Position numbers and translations under genes: made by a program. From JBGLNJ01 sp041300525 (GTDB lineage Bacteria; Chloroflexota; Anaerolineae; Fen-1058), in contig JBGLNJ010000001.1 in NCBI GenBank assembly GCA_041300525.1, positions 4,526,001 through 4,590,000 of the forward strand: 64,000 bases of DNA, given 5' to 3'. Below are positions 25,207 to 34,525 of the stretch, piece by piece (within the stretch, counting starts at the first letter, position 1; the number at the start of each line of letters is the position of its first letter). Below the pieces are notes generated by a model. That model saw nothing but the letters and a program-made list of their open reading frames with translations, was not told the origin of the DNA and searched no databases.

Positions 25207-26418
25207 TTACCGTTTGGTCGTCAACAACGGCTTCATCGCCTCGGCCAGGCTGTATCCGACCATGCAGTACACCCTGGCGCTGCCCTGATAATGGCAGTAC
25301 CAGTTGCAGACGTGCCTGTCAGCCTCCTGTTTGGCTTGCTGATACGCCGCATCCTTTTCCAGGGCCTTGTCGCCAGCTTCTTTGACGAGTTGTTCCATCT
25401 TCTTGGGATCCGCGCTCTCCGGCTTGTCTTTCAACTGCTCCCTAAGCTGAACCGCAACCGCCTGCCTCACTCGACGTTCTTCAGCTTCCATATTCCGGGG
25501 CAGTTCATCCAGCTCGGGATACCAGAAGGGCGCAGTGCGCACGTAACCGAGCGTGCCTTTCAACTCAGGGCAGGTTGCGATCTTGGCCTGTCCGGCCCTG
25601 AAGTCCAACATGTTCTTGTCCACTTTTTCGCCGCCGACGCCGAGTTCACCCATAACTACGGGCAGGTTCGGCGCCTTGAACTCGGCGCGCAGGTCCTGAA
25701 CCAGATGAACGAAATTCGGGCAATATTCATCGTATACCTGCTGCCTGATGTCATCGCCGGGCTGACACATGTCGTTCCAGCCCTGGAACCAGACGAACCC
25801 GCAGATCTCAGTCTGCAATCCCTTCAACTGCGGGAAATCGGTGTCGAGATTGGCCAGGCACTCACGCACCTCTTTCACCATGTTGTGATAGGACGCGCCA
25901 ATCTCCTCCGGCTTGTAGCCTGTCTCGTAAGCCGCTGTGCCGGCGCTGGGCGGCCGGAAATTCCCGTACAGGCTGTGCCCGCCCCAGCAGGTCTTGATCA
26001 ACAGAACCGGCTCCTTGAAGTGATCGCCCATCTCGATGCCGAACATCAGTTCCGGCCCGAACCAATCTGCCCCCCAGGCACCCATGCCAACCGACAACGG
26101 GCGTTGGATTTTTTCATCAGCTTTCTGATACGAGACAAACACATCATCACGGACGACGAATGAGCCGTCGTCTCTCTTGATCTTCTTCAGGAGATAGCCA
26201 TGAGTCGGGTGCTCACCCAGCTGGTCGAGCGTTTGCACGCCGCCATGCCCTTCCATGTTCGACTGCCCGGCGAGAATGAAGACTTTCACCGGCCCCTTGA
26301 ACTCCCGCCGCGGCTTGCCCGCCTCAGCCTGTTGGGCCATCACCGCATTCGTCGCCAATGCTAAGCACACCAACGCGCCAACAATGGTAATTGTTGTCTT
26401 TGTGTTCATTCTGTTCAT
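25207..26418 (-). CDS. Secreted sialate O-acetylesterase-like SGNH hydrolase
   Basis: 403 residues with a signal peptide (TITIVGALVCLALATNAVMA, cleavage before QQAE). The SASA-domain esterase pattern is clear: FILAGQSNMEGHGG holds the nucleophile Ser (block I), LLIKTCWGGHSLYGNFRPP the oxyanion Gly block, CGFVWFQGWNDM the Asn block, and HYQGSARVYCMVGYSLAEAM the C-terminal His region. Such enzymes remove O-acetyl groups from sialic acids or plant glycans and are abundant in Planctomycetota and Verrucomicrobiota. Its start overlaps the stop of the DUF6288 frame (ATGA-type overlap at 26415-26418). A ~90-residue Glu/Lys-rich coiled insertion (residues ~290-365) precedes the catalytic His. Confidence 0.8.
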   Translation of the reverse strand: MNRMNTKTTITIVGALVCLALATNAVMAQQAEAGKPRREFKGPVKVFILAGQSNMEGHGGVQTLDQLGEHPTHGYLLKKIKRDDGSFVVRDDVFVSYQKADEKIQRPLSVGMGAWGADWFGPELMFGIEMGDHFKEPVLLIKTCWGGHSLYGNFRPPSAGTAAYETGYKPEEIGASYHNMVKEVRECLANLDTDFPQLKGLQTEICGFVWFQGWNDMCQPGDDIRQQVYDEYCPNFVHLVQDLRAEFKAPNLPVVMGELGVGGEKVDKNMLDFRAGQAKIATCPELKGTLGYVRTAPFWYPELDELPRNMEAEERRVRQAVAVQLREQLKDKPESADPKKMEQLVKEAGDKALEKDAAYQQAKQEADRHVCNWYCHYQGSARVYCMVGYSLAEAMKPLLTTKR

Positions 26419-28104
26419 GGTTGTCTTTTCTTTCCGATAAACTCCTCGATGCTCAGCACGGGGGCCGGGTTCTGGTCGGCCTCGATTTCCTTGATCAGCT
26501 CTTCAATGGCCTCGATGTCCTTGTTCAGCCTGCTGTTCCACTGGTTTGCCTCATAGCCCTTGCGCATCGCGACCATGGTTTCCCGCAGGCGGGGGATCAC
26601 CTCTTTCGCGGCCCCGCCATACTTCTTCAGCGGTTGGATGCATTGTTCCTGCTCGCTGCCCCAATCAAACTCGTTCATCATGTCCACACAGATCCCCATC
26701 CCCTCGCGAATCCGGAAGCGCGCCAGCAGATTCAATCCCTCCCAACGAATGCCCATCCGGAACATCTCCCCGCTGGGCGCATTCTTGCGGGTCGCGGCCA
26801 CGATCTCGGGCAGAAGCGCCTTGGCATCCTCCGCTGAAAGCAACGGGTAGATCCCCGCAGCCAGGCCGCGGATGAGTCCATCCTCGTTGGCGAGCACCTC
26901 TTTGAGTGTCGCGTAGAGCAAGGGCCGGTCCACGCCGTCCAAGGATTTCGACAGGATGGGGGTTGGCTCGTTGGTCCCGGGCATGGGCGCAAACAAGGCT
27001 TTTGCCACCTCGCCCACGAGGCGCTGGCGGCGGTCATTGGGATCCTTGAGCGCTGCCGCACGGAGCAGATCGGGGACCGCCGCCACGCGAACCTCCGGCC
27101 CCATATACGCCAAGGTCCGGGCGGCCAGCATCCTCAGCCATGGATCCTTGTCGTTCAGTAACGCGCGCACCTGCGGTGCCGCAGGATCGGCCTTGGGGCC
27201 AAGGTTTGCCAGCGCTTCACACGCACCATAACGGCTGTTCTGCTCCGTGCTGTTGAGCAGCGTCAGAATCTGCGGCAGGAAATCACCATCGCGGCGGCTC
27301 AGCGCCTGCGACGAGCGAAGGCGGACCGCCGGTGACCAACTGGACAACCCGGCCAGCAGCACTTCGGTCTTCCGCTCCGCATACCAGTCCTTGCGCTCCG
27401 CGTTCTCAAAGGTGAAGTCGCGGCCGGCGGCAATCGTCTCGGCCACCTCTGCGGGAGAGAGCACCGGGGCCACGCCCGGCTTGCGGCCCGTGAGGTAGAG
27501 GCTCTTGAGCGGCAGGGCATAGCCTAACAGATAGGAACCGGTGCAGTCCCAACCGTTGTAGGAGTCCTCGCCGGGGAAGCCTACGTGCTCCACGCGTCCG
27601 TCCCAACCGCGCGCCATGTCGTAATACCATGAGGTCTCCTTGAAATACGCAGCTGTGGCGGCCGGTCCGCAGCGGGACACGCCCGGCAGCGCCCAGAGGA
27701 TATTGAAGAAGTTCCCCGTGTGGCCGCTTTCCCGCTCGGCGTAGGCGGCGGTGCCCATGCGCGAGTAGAACGCGGCGGCTTCCTGATCACCTAGCAGATC
27801 GAAGAGCACCGCAGCGCCGGAACACTTGCCGTTGTCATCATGCCATGGCCACGGCTCGTGATCGCCATAGGGAATCGCTCCCTTGTTGACCCACTGGCGA
27901 AGGAAACCACTGGCCTTGGTGATCGTTTTGTCCAGGTCAGGGTCCTTCACCCCGGCCTCGCGTGCGAGCACCATCGCCAGTGTCAGCGGGATACCAGGCT
28001 GATTCATGCAACCGTAGCCGCCCAGATTGCCGCTGGGCTGCACGAATCCGTGGCCCCACGTTCCAACGCCGCTCGCACCGCGGGCAATCTCCAGCGACAG
28101 GAGC
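26415..28104 (-). pseudogene. DUF6288/HEAT-repeat protein, 5' truncated and fused in frame to a GT39 protein
   Basis: About 560 residues. The N-terminal half (SGVGTWGHGFVQPSGNLGGY, GCMNQPGIPLTLAMVLAREA, WALPGVSRCGPAATAAYFKE) matches the DUF6288 family of large exported proteins of Planctomycetota, Verrucomicrobiota and relatives, as I remember it; it resembles alpha/alpha-barrel glycan-active enzymes. The C-terminal ~260 residues are HEAT-like helical repeats (SWSPAVRLRSSQALSRRDGD, LGPKADPAAPQVRALLNDKD). The true N-terminus, with signal peptide and PDZ-like part, is absent. The frame continues without interruption into a membrane glycosyltransferase upstream, giving a spurious 1222-residue open frame. 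Confidence 0.75.
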
Positions 28105-30071
28105 GCGAGATAGCCTTGCGGAAAAGTCTTTATGAGCACGCCGGCGCCTTCTTGATCTTCCCGGTGCAGCAAATACAATTGCGGCGCCGGGTCATCGCGC
28201 AGCCGGGCCAGGTCGTTGACTTGGTTGATCACCACGTTGGTATCCTGCCAGCGCACATCGTCCATCAACAGCGCCAGCGCGCGCGTGTCCACCCAATGCG
28301 GCCAGGCGCGGATGACGATATGCTCCAAATCGCCGCCCAGGGCGATAAAGGCGCGCATCGCATCGGCCATTTCGGAGCTGTTCTGCGACGAGAGTTGATA
28401 GGAAGGATAATACTCGTCAAAGTAACGCTGATAGTTTAGGGTCGTGGTCGCCGCCAAAAGAATCGCCACCATGACGACGGCCAGGCCGCGTCCCCAGCGT
28501 GCCCCGCCCAGTTTCCGAGCGGCGCGCGCGAGGACGCTCATCCCCAGCCCGACGAGCACGGCCACAACCGGAATCGCGCCGGCGGTCCGCACGACGCTGG
28601 GGTTTTCGTTCGGGAAGGCGATGCTCAGAATCGAGGGGACCAGCAACACGACGCCGGCCAGGATCGCCATGAGCCAGAGCCAGTCGCGATGCTTGACGAT
28701 TCGCCACAGCGCCGCGAGCACGCCGAGCAGGAAAATCACCCCGCCCACCTGATCGAGCGCGGGCTTGTTGGCAACGGTGTTGGCCCACACGCTATCGCCC
28801 ACCACGTTGAACATGCCCAGCGCGCGGAGAGTGTTGGCCACCAATGTCAGGCCGACGTTGTGCGGCGTCACGCCGTAATCGCCTTCGAGGCGCGTCATGC
28901 TCCGCGACCAGAACATGTCGGGCTTGTCGTTCCAATAGCGCACCAACGGCAAAAACACGAGCACGGCGATCCACGCGAACACGGTCAAGTTGAAAAGCCA
29001 TTGCCGCCAGCCTGCGGCGGACGCGGGCCGCTCAAAGACGAGCTTGAGCGCGAGCATCACGACCAGCGCGACCGGCATGGCGCGATAGGCCGTGTAGCCA
29101 AACAAGCCCGCGCTGAAAATCAGCCCGGCAAGCAGGTAATCGCTCCGGCGATTGGTGCGCAGCGCGCGTGTGATGGCCCACAGGGCGAACGTCGCGCCGA
29201 TGGTCACGTAGGGAAAGCGCAGCGCCATGCGCGTGATGGATTCGGCCCATTGCATCACCGACGCAAAGAACGCCGCCAGCAGCCCGATGTTTTCGCCCGC
29301 CAGCTCGCGCCCGAAAAGATAAATCCCATACACGGTGATGATGCCGATGAGGGCATTCGCCAGCTTGAGGCCATAAAACGTGCCGCCCGTATCGAACAGA
29401 CGCATGACGGTGAACGCCCAATAAAACTGGAACGGCTCGCGGCCCGTGTTACGCTCGAAATAGATGGGGCGCGCGCCGTTGTAGAGGTCGTGAATGTCCA
29501 ACAGCTTTTCGATGTGGTCGCTGGTCATTTCCGGCGGGACCTGGTCGAGCCGGTACAGGCGAAAGAACGCCGCCAGCAAGATGATGGCGAGCAATGCGAG
29601 TGTCTGCCACTTGATGCGAAAAGTGAGACCCTCGCGCAGGCTCGCCCAATCAAAGCGCGGCCAGGTGAGCGTGGGCCTGGACGGCCACATGGCAATGAGA
29701 AAGGTCAACACCGCGCCCACCCACGCCAACACGCCGAGGCGCGTAAACGTGTTATTGGCAAAGTTGAAATAAGCCAACACGGCCAAGCCGATCGCCACGT
29801 AAACCAGTTGCCACCGTTTGTCAGGCGGTTCGTCAAGCCAGACGGGCGAGCGCGGCGCAGGCCGCGCGACGACGCCAACGCGCGCCAGAATGCGCCCAAA
29901 CGACGCCAGGCTGATCGCATAAAAAATGACCGCGTCGAGCTTGAACTCGGGCAGCGTGTTGAGATAGTGTTGGCCCAACACGCCAAAGATCAGCGTGTTG
30001 GTCAGAAGCAATCCGAGCCACAGCCGGTCGCGGGTCGTCCATCGCGTGTCACTTGTCGCAGATTGCACCAT
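28105..30071 (-). pseudogene. ArnT/PMT-like (GT39-type) membrane glycosyltransferase, C-terminus replaced
   Basis: From the ATG at 30071 about 655 residues of a polytopic GT-C glycosyltransferase: roughly a dozen membrane segments, with the first-loop acidic motif in YRLDQVPPEMTSDHIEKLLD and the following IYFERNTGREPFQFYW region, as in dolichyl/undecaprenyl-phosphate-sugar mannosyl- or arabinosyltransferases. The periplasmic C-terminal domain (ending LYLLHREDQE) is cut and joined in frame to DUF6288 sequence at about 28105. A 660-residue open frame on the opposite strand is an artefact. Lies 19 bases downstream of the methyltransferase gene on the same strand, so transcription was probably shared. 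Confidence 0.78.
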
Positions 30072-30089
30072 GCGCACCGCCAAGTTATT

Positions 30090-30878
30090 TCAACCAGAGG
30101 TTTTTTCGGCGATAAAGAACAGATACGCGCCTTGCGGGGGCAGCGGCTCGTCATAGTAACGGCGCACGAGCCGGTCCGTCAGCCACAGGTTGGCGCGCGT
30201 GGGCGCGACGATCCAGCGCCCGAACAGTTTTTTGGTCAACACACTCGGCACGCCGAAATAGTGTCCCCATTCGAGCGTCGCCAGCGCGCCCTGCGAAAAA
30301 TAATACCAGTGCCGCACCCATTGGAGGCCGGCCTGCTCGAGCCGCGCTTGCCACGTGGCCGGATCATCGCAGTGATGGTGGCGGCTGATGCGATTGAAAA
30401 ACGCTTCATACGAACTTGCCAATCCGTTCAGCCCAACGCGCCGCAGCCCGCGCGAGACCGAAAGAAATTCCAGGAAATGATCGCTGGGCACGCAGAATAC
30501 AAACTTGCCGCCCGGCTTGAGCACTCGCTCGACCTCGGCCAGCACCGGGTCGAGATTGGGAATGTGCTCCAGCACCGAGTTGCTGACGACGGTCGAAAAA
30601 TGCGCTGCCGGAAACGGGATCGCCGCGCCGCTGGCCTGCGTCACGCCGGCATACGCCGCGCGGCCTTTTGATTCGACGAGCGGCCCCCACCACGGATCGA
30701 GTCCGACGAAGGGCGTGTGCTTGGGCATGGCCGAGGCAAAGTGACCGTCGCCGCAGCCCAGGTCGAGGATCGGCTCGGGCAGCGGGATGTCCTCGTAGAA
30801 CTTGGCTTCGACGGCGCGCAACAATGCGCGAAAGTATGGCAAGTCTTGCAAATGTCGCCAGAGATAATCGTTGGGCAT
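30090..30878 (-). CDS. SAM-dependent class I methyltransferase
   Basis: 262 residues, complete. Motif I EPILDLGCGDGHFASAMPKH binds SAM; VSNSVLEHIPNLDPVLAEVE and LKPGGKFVFCVPSDHFLEFL are the post-II and III regions of the Methyltransf_11 fold. The C-terminal ~100 residues (HHHCDDPATWQARLEQAGL, then WYYFSQGALATLEWGHYFG) form a substrate-specific cap common in methyltransferases of surface-glycan and lipid gene clusters. Its start codon abuts the stop of a GT4 glycosyltransferase (one-base TAATG overlap) and it precedes a GT39-type gene, consistent with a glycoconjugate pathway. Confidence 0.85.
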   Translation of the reverse strand: MPNDYLWRHLQDLPYFRALLRAVEAKFYEDIPLPEPILDLGCGDGHFASAMPKHTPFVGLDPWWGPLVESKGRAAYAGVTQASGAAIPFPAAHFSTVVSNSVLEHIPNLDPVLAEVERVLKPGGKFVFCVPSDHFLEFLSVSRGLRRVGLNGLASSYEAFFNRISRHHHCDDPATWQARLEQAGLQWVRHWYYFSQGALATLEWGHYFGVPSVLTKKLFGRWIVAPTRANLWLTDRLVRRYYDEPLPPQGAYLFFIAEKTSG

Positions 30879-31302
30879 TAGCGTCCTTCGGCTTGGATGA
30901 GTTCGGGCAAAGTCAGGATTTTGTGGGGAACCGCGCGATGCTGTTTGGCGGCAATCAGTTCTTCAAACAACTGCTCGTACAACTCGGCGGTGTGCGCCGT
31001 GCTGTACATCGCTTCAATATCGGCGCGCGGGCGGACATAGCGCTCGCGCCGGTCCAGGATGCGGAGGATCGCCTCGGCCAGCGCCCGGCTGTCGCCAATC
31101 GGCGTGACCTCACCCATGCCCGTGCTTTGCGGCGGCACGCGCACGCCGGGCAAGTCGCTGGCGATGGAGGGCGTGCCGCACAACATCGCTTCCACTTGCA
31201 CCAGCCCGAACGACTCGGTGCTGTTGAGACTGGGCACGACAAGCGTATCGCACGCGGAAAAGAACACAGCCATCTGCTGCGGGTTGAGATTGCCCAGAAT
31301 CC
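30878..31302 (-). pseudogene. GT4-family glycosyltransferase, C-terminal fragment
   Basis: About 140 residues of the nucleotide-sugar-binding Rossmann domain of a GT-B glycosyltransferase: WILGNLNPQQMAVFFSACD, then the signature PSLNSTESFGLVQVEAMLCG with the catalytic-site E-x7-E spacing, and TPSIASDLPGVRVPPQSTGM. The N-terminal acceptor domain (~230 residues) is absent. At about 31302 the DNA turns into the ribosome site and start of nurA on the other strand. C-terminus complete (LPELIQAEGR). Confidence 0.8.
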
Positions 31303-31319
31303 ACAAAGGAGCCTTGGTC

Positions 31320-32507
31320 ATGCTGGAACTCAACAAGGTGATCAGCCAGGTAGACGCGCTGGCAAGCTCGGCGGCCAGCGCGATAACGCAGGCGGGCGAA
31401 CTGCTCGACGAGGCGCGCGGTTGGCTGCGCAAGTACGCCGGCCGCTTTGAAGAATTAAAGGCGCGCGCGTCCGAGTTCGGCGCGGCCATTCCCACCGACG
31501 AGCCGCTCGACGCGACGCATCCCGCGCCCGCGATGCCGGAACGCTTTACCGTCCTCGGCGCAGACGGCAGCGCCATCCCGCCCGATCGCCACAGCGCGGC
31601 GCTGTATTACCTCATCAACACCGCCAGCCTGACGTATCGCCATGGCAGCGGGCAGCAGCCCATCACATTCAGCGTCCCCGACTTGCGTTACACCACGGAA
31701 GACTTGTACGAGGGTCGCTTGCTCGTCCAGGGCAACCTGCTCGACGTGCGGCGCGACACCGCCGAAATCGCACGATTGGCCGATGCCGCTGAGGCATCGG
31801 CCGCCGAAGCCGAACCATACGATGTGCCACTGGTCGCCTTGACCGACGGCACGCTGCTGCTGTGGGTGCTGGAAGAATCACCGGAGGAACTGCGTCGCAA
31901 AAAAGTCGCCGACTATGTCAGACACCTGGATCGCCTGAAGAAAGCAGGCGCAGCGCCGGGCGCCGCCGTGGGCGGCTTTATCAGCCGGCCGCGTTACCCC
32001 GACGTGCTGCGGCTAGTCTGGCTGGCGCAATTGGGCGAGAACGCATCCCGGCAAGCCGTGGAAAACAATCCTTTCCTCGGCCTGGCCGACCGCAGCCTGT
32101 TAAATTTTCTCGCGCCGGGGCAGCGTTCCGCGTGTTTTGTCAGCCCGTCGCCGGTGAACAAGTCATACGCAGAGATCGGGCACGGCATCGGCTTTTTCTA
32201 CGTCAACGTCGGCGACGAAAACCAGACCGAAATCGCGCGCGTCGAAACACCCGCGTGGGTGTGGCAGTCGCCCAAATTGTTGGATCGCCTTCACGGCGCT
32301 ATCATCGCCCAGTGTCGCCTGGTGACGCCCTACCCTTACGTCCTGGCGCGCGCGCACGAGCTGGCCGTCATCACCACCGACGAGCGTCGTCAACTGGAAT
32401 CCTTCATCGAATCGGCGCTGCTGCGCCAGGGCGTTCACGGACAGCCTTCGCAAAAGGCGCTGCTCAAGAGCCTGACAGGCGGGGCGAAAAAATCATTCAG
32501 AAAATAG
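31320..32507 (+). CDS. nurA: NurA-domain DNA end-resection nuclease
   Basis: 395 residues from ATG 31320, with AAAGGAG about nine bases upstream. FTVLGADGSAIPPDRHSAAL holds the first metal-binding Asp of the NurA (RNase H-like) nuclease fold; the later regions around CFVSPSPVNKSYAEIGHGIG and VETPAWVWQSPKLLDRLHGA match the family C-terminal half. NurA is a 5'-3' exo/endonuclease that works with the HerA ATPase in archaeal and some bacterial end resection. The N-terminal ~55 residues form a predicted helical extension (AEQ/AGELLDEARGWLRKYAG). The HAS-barrel gene follows 63 bases later; no herA ATPase gene is present. Confidence 0.83.
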   Translation: MLELNKVISQVDALASSAASAITQAGELLDEARGWLRKYAGRFEELKARASEFGAAIPTDEPLDATHPAPAMPERFTVLGADGSAIPPDRHSAALYYLINTASLTYRHGSGQQPITFSVPDLRYTTEDLYEGRLLVQGNLLDVRRDTAEIARLADAAEASAAEAEPYDVPLVALTDGTLLLWVLEESPEELRRKKVADYVRHLDRLKKAGAAPGAAVGGFISRPRYPDVLRLVWLAQLGENASRQAVENNPFLGLADRSLLNFLAPGQRSACFVSPSPVNKSYAEIGHGIGFFYVNVGDENQTEIARVETPAWVWQSPKLLDRLHGAIIAQCRLVTPYPYVLARAHELAVITTDERRQLESFIESALLRQGVHGQPSQKALLKSLTGGAKKSFRK

Positions 32508-32527
32508 GCCGCTATCCGATATCTATA

Positions 32528-32548
32528 GGCCGCTATCCTATAGCGGCT
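32528..32548. repeat. Palindrome GGCCGCTATCCTATAGCGG (copy 1)
   Basis: Part of a tangle of repeats between nurA and the HAS-barrel gene (32503-32556), where GGCCGCTATCC and TATAGCGGC occur several times. Confidence 0.65.
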
Positions 32549-32570
32549 ATAGCGGATTCGAGGAGAGACG

Positions 32571-33158
32571 ATGACCGATCAACCGATCATGGTGGGGCGT
32601 GTGCTGCGCTCGAGCACGGCGGGCTTTGCTTTCGGCTGCCGGGTGTTGCGTGAGGACGTGCCCGAGTTCGGCGCGTTCGTCAAGGTGGCGCAGGGCAACT
32701 ATGCGATCACCGGCCTCATTTACGACGTGCAATTCGTGGACGATCCGCTCGTGCGCCAGATCATTAGCGCCGATTCGATGCCGGAAGAGTTGCGGAAGGA
32801 CCAGTCGCAACGGCTCGCGCCCATCGAGATCAGCGTGCTGGTGATGGGATTCGCGCGCGCCGGCCAGGTGTATCAACACTTGCCGCCACAGCCGCCCGCC
32901 ACGCTCGACCAGATCGTGACCTGCACACCGGATGAGGTGATCGCCTTTACGCGCGAGTTTACATTCCTGCGGACGATCCTCAACGCAAAGGACGCGCCCG
33001 CCGACGAACTCGTCGCCGCCAGCCTGCGCATTGCCGCCGCCGCGCGCCCCGAAGGTGAGCGGCGCGCGTTCCTGCTGGACGCAGGACGCGAATTGGCGCG
33101 GTTGCTTTCGGTTGATCCGGTGCGCTTGGAGGGAATCCTGCGGAGAATCAAACCGTAG
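32571..33158 (+). CDS. HAS-barrel-like protein linked to nurA
   Basis: 195 residues, ATG 32571 with AGGAG seven bases before it. The first ~100 residues (VGRVLRSSTAGFAFGCRVLR, PEFGAFVKVAQGNYAITGLI, EISVLVMGFARAGQVYQHLP) have the small beta-barrel pattern of the HAS domain that normally forms the N-terminus of HerA and ATP synthase subunits. The C-terminal ~90 residues are helical. Standalone HAS-barrel proteins next to nurA have been noted in bacteria lacking a fused HerA, from memory. Probable role: assembly factor for the NurA-HerA machine. The assignment is fold-level and rests partly on the neighbour. Confidence 0.6.
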   Translation: MTDQPIMVGRVLRSSTAGFAFGCRVLREDVPEFGAFVKVAQGNYAITGLIYDVQFVDDPLVRQIISADSMPEELRKDQSQRLAPIEISVLVMGFARAGQVYQHLPPQPPATLDQIVTCTPDEVIAFTREFTFLRTILNAKDAPADELVAASLRIAAAARPEGERRAFLLDAGRELARLLSVDPVRLEGILRRIKP

Positions 33159-33205
33159 GGGCGACCCTTGCGTAACGGGTCGCCCATTCAAGGGCGGGCA
33201 CAAAA

Positions 33206-33226
33206 GGCCGCTATCCTATAGCGGCC
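33206..33226. repeat. Palindrome GGCCGCTATCCTATAGCGG (copy 2)
   Basis: Perfect 9-bp arms (GGCCGCTAT / ATAGCGGCC) around CCT, 48 bases after the HAS-barrel gene. Same family as 32528-32548, so the repeat brackets that gene. Confidence 0.72.
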
Positions 33227-33249
33227 CCTACCGGGCGATTAATCGTGAA

Positions 33250-33510
33250 TTAGCGAAACACGAGGATCCGCAGCGCGAGCAGGACAGCCAGGATGGACCC
33301 GGCCAAGATGCCGATGCGCTGCAAATCGGCGCGGATGTGCGCATAATCTTCCGGGTTCTTGCCCAGGCGCGACACAGCCTGTGTCACGCGAGGCGCTGCG
33401 CGCAAAGCTGCTGGCGCTGCGGCTTGCCCCCCGGCGGATGCGGACGCACCCGACGTGGGCATGAAACGTTGCGTCGGCGAAAGCCGGATGCGGCGACTCT
33501 TTTTTGCCAT
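33250..33510 (-). CDS. Small basic protein with C-terminal membrane anchor
   Basis: 86 residues. An Arg/Lys-rich N-terminus (AKKSRRIRLSPTQRFMPTSG), an Ala/Pro-rich middle, then DYAHIRADLQRIGILAGSIL leading into a single membrane segment that ends LALRILVFR. Tail-anchored topology. Family not recognised, although the DLxRIGIL phrase before a terminal helix recurs in small Chloroflexota proteins as I recall. It is upstream of neither neighbour closely enough to call an operon. Confidence 0.6.
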   Translation of the reverse strand: MAKKSRRIRLSPTQRFMPTSGASASAGGQAAAPAALRAAPRVTQAVSRLGKNPEDYAHIRADLQRIGILAGSILAVLLALRILVFR

Positions 33511-33569
33511 TCTTCTACTTTCTCCACTTTTGGAGCGGGCACAGGGATGCCCGCCTATGATTTTCTAAT

Positions 33570-34472
33570 CTATTGCAATTCTGCAATGACGACGAGCCGC
33601 TTGTTGTCCACCAGATAGGGGTGGCACGTGATGAGCGTCGCCGTCGGATCACTCGTCGGATACATCACGCTGACTTCGGTCGGCTCGATGATGCGCTTTT
33701 GCGTGACCACGTAGCGAAACACGCGGCTCCCAGAGTATACCAGAATTTCGTCTTTTAGCTCAATCCTCTCCAGGCTGCGAAAGATTTCGCCGTACACATC
33801 ATTGTGCGCCGAAAGCACCATGTTGCCGCGCTCGCCGGGATTGGCCGTCCGCAAGTGATGTCCCACGCCTTTCTTGAGTTGCTCCCAATCGTCGCCCTGC
33901 ACCACGGGCGCATCCACGCTAATGGATTTGATGACGATGCGCGTCGCCTGCTCCGGCCCTTGAGTGGGGAGTGGCTGCGGCGTGACGGCCTGCACCAGGC
34001 CGCGCAAGTGCTCCGGGATTTCGTCCAGGTTGGGCGCGGCGCTGCCGCCCGCTTCGCTCGGCGGACGGTGGCCGCCGGGCAGCACCACTACATCAATCAG
34101 CGGCTTGGGCGTGGACGTCGGCGTGGCGCGCGCCTGGATGGATGCCTGGTTCAGCTCTCGCAGCGAGATGAGCGAGCTGACCAGAATGAGAACCAACCCG
34201 CCCAGCGCGAGGACTTCGACCAGCAGCAATGCTTTGTTAAACATCCAGCCCCAGGCCAGGCCCCGACGTGGACGTTCCTCTTCCTGCAGTTCTTCCTCAT
34301 CGCCGATCTCGATGGAGCGATAGCGTCCCGTGGGTTGGCCCGGCGAGTCCAATGCGGGCAGGCTGCCGCTCTGCTCCGGCGCTTGCGGCGACGCGATGCG
34401 TCCCTGCACGGCCAACCGGCGCAAGCGTTGGGCGCGTTCCTTGCGCTTGCGGATCGCCAGGATGCGCTCCAA
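33570..34472 (-). CDS. Class D/E-type sortase
   Basis: 300 residues. Membrane transpeptidase attaching proteins to the envelope. A charged cytoplasmic N-terminus (~75 residues), one membrane helix (LLLVEVLALGGLVLILVSSL), a Pro/Thr linker and a sortase beta-barrel with catalytic His in VLSAHNDVYGE, Cys in ATLITCHPYLV and Arg in NKRLVVIAE. The TLITC motif is canonical. A TTG is the only marked start. The frame and plausible sequence continue ~12 codons upstream (WKDKVPTEELERIL) to a junction near 34510, so the N-terminus may be clipped. Possible substrates in the window end LLATGGSQNS-hydrophobic-RGR (58451-58705). Confidence 0.87.
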   Translation of the reverse strand: MERILAIRKRKERAQRLRRLAVQGRIASPQAPEQSGSLPALDSPGQPTGRYRSIEIGDEEELQEEERPRRGLAWGWMFNKALLLVEVLALGGLVLILVSSLISLRELNQASIQARATPTSTPKPLIDVVVLPGGHRPPSEAGGSAAPNLDEIPEHLRGLVQAVTPQPLPTQGPEQATRIVIKSISVDAPVVQGDDWEQLKKGVGHHLRTANPGERGNMVLSAHNDVYGEIFRSLERIELKDEILVYSGSRVFRYVVTQKRIIEPTEVSVMYPTSDPTATLITCHPYLVDNKRLVVIAELQ

Positions 34473-34525
34473 CTCTTCCGTGGGAACTTTATCTTTCCAT
34501 TGACAACCCAGCGCAGCTTCCAGGC

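Noticed and set aside
25195..26163. 322-residue plus-strand open frame
   Set aside because: Antisense to the SASA esterase gene, which has a signal peptide and all catalytic blocks.
28689..30671. 660-residue open frame on the plus strand
   Set aside because: It is antisense to the GT39-like gene and the methyltransferase, His/Arg/Gln-rich without any motif; a by-product of GC-rich codons.
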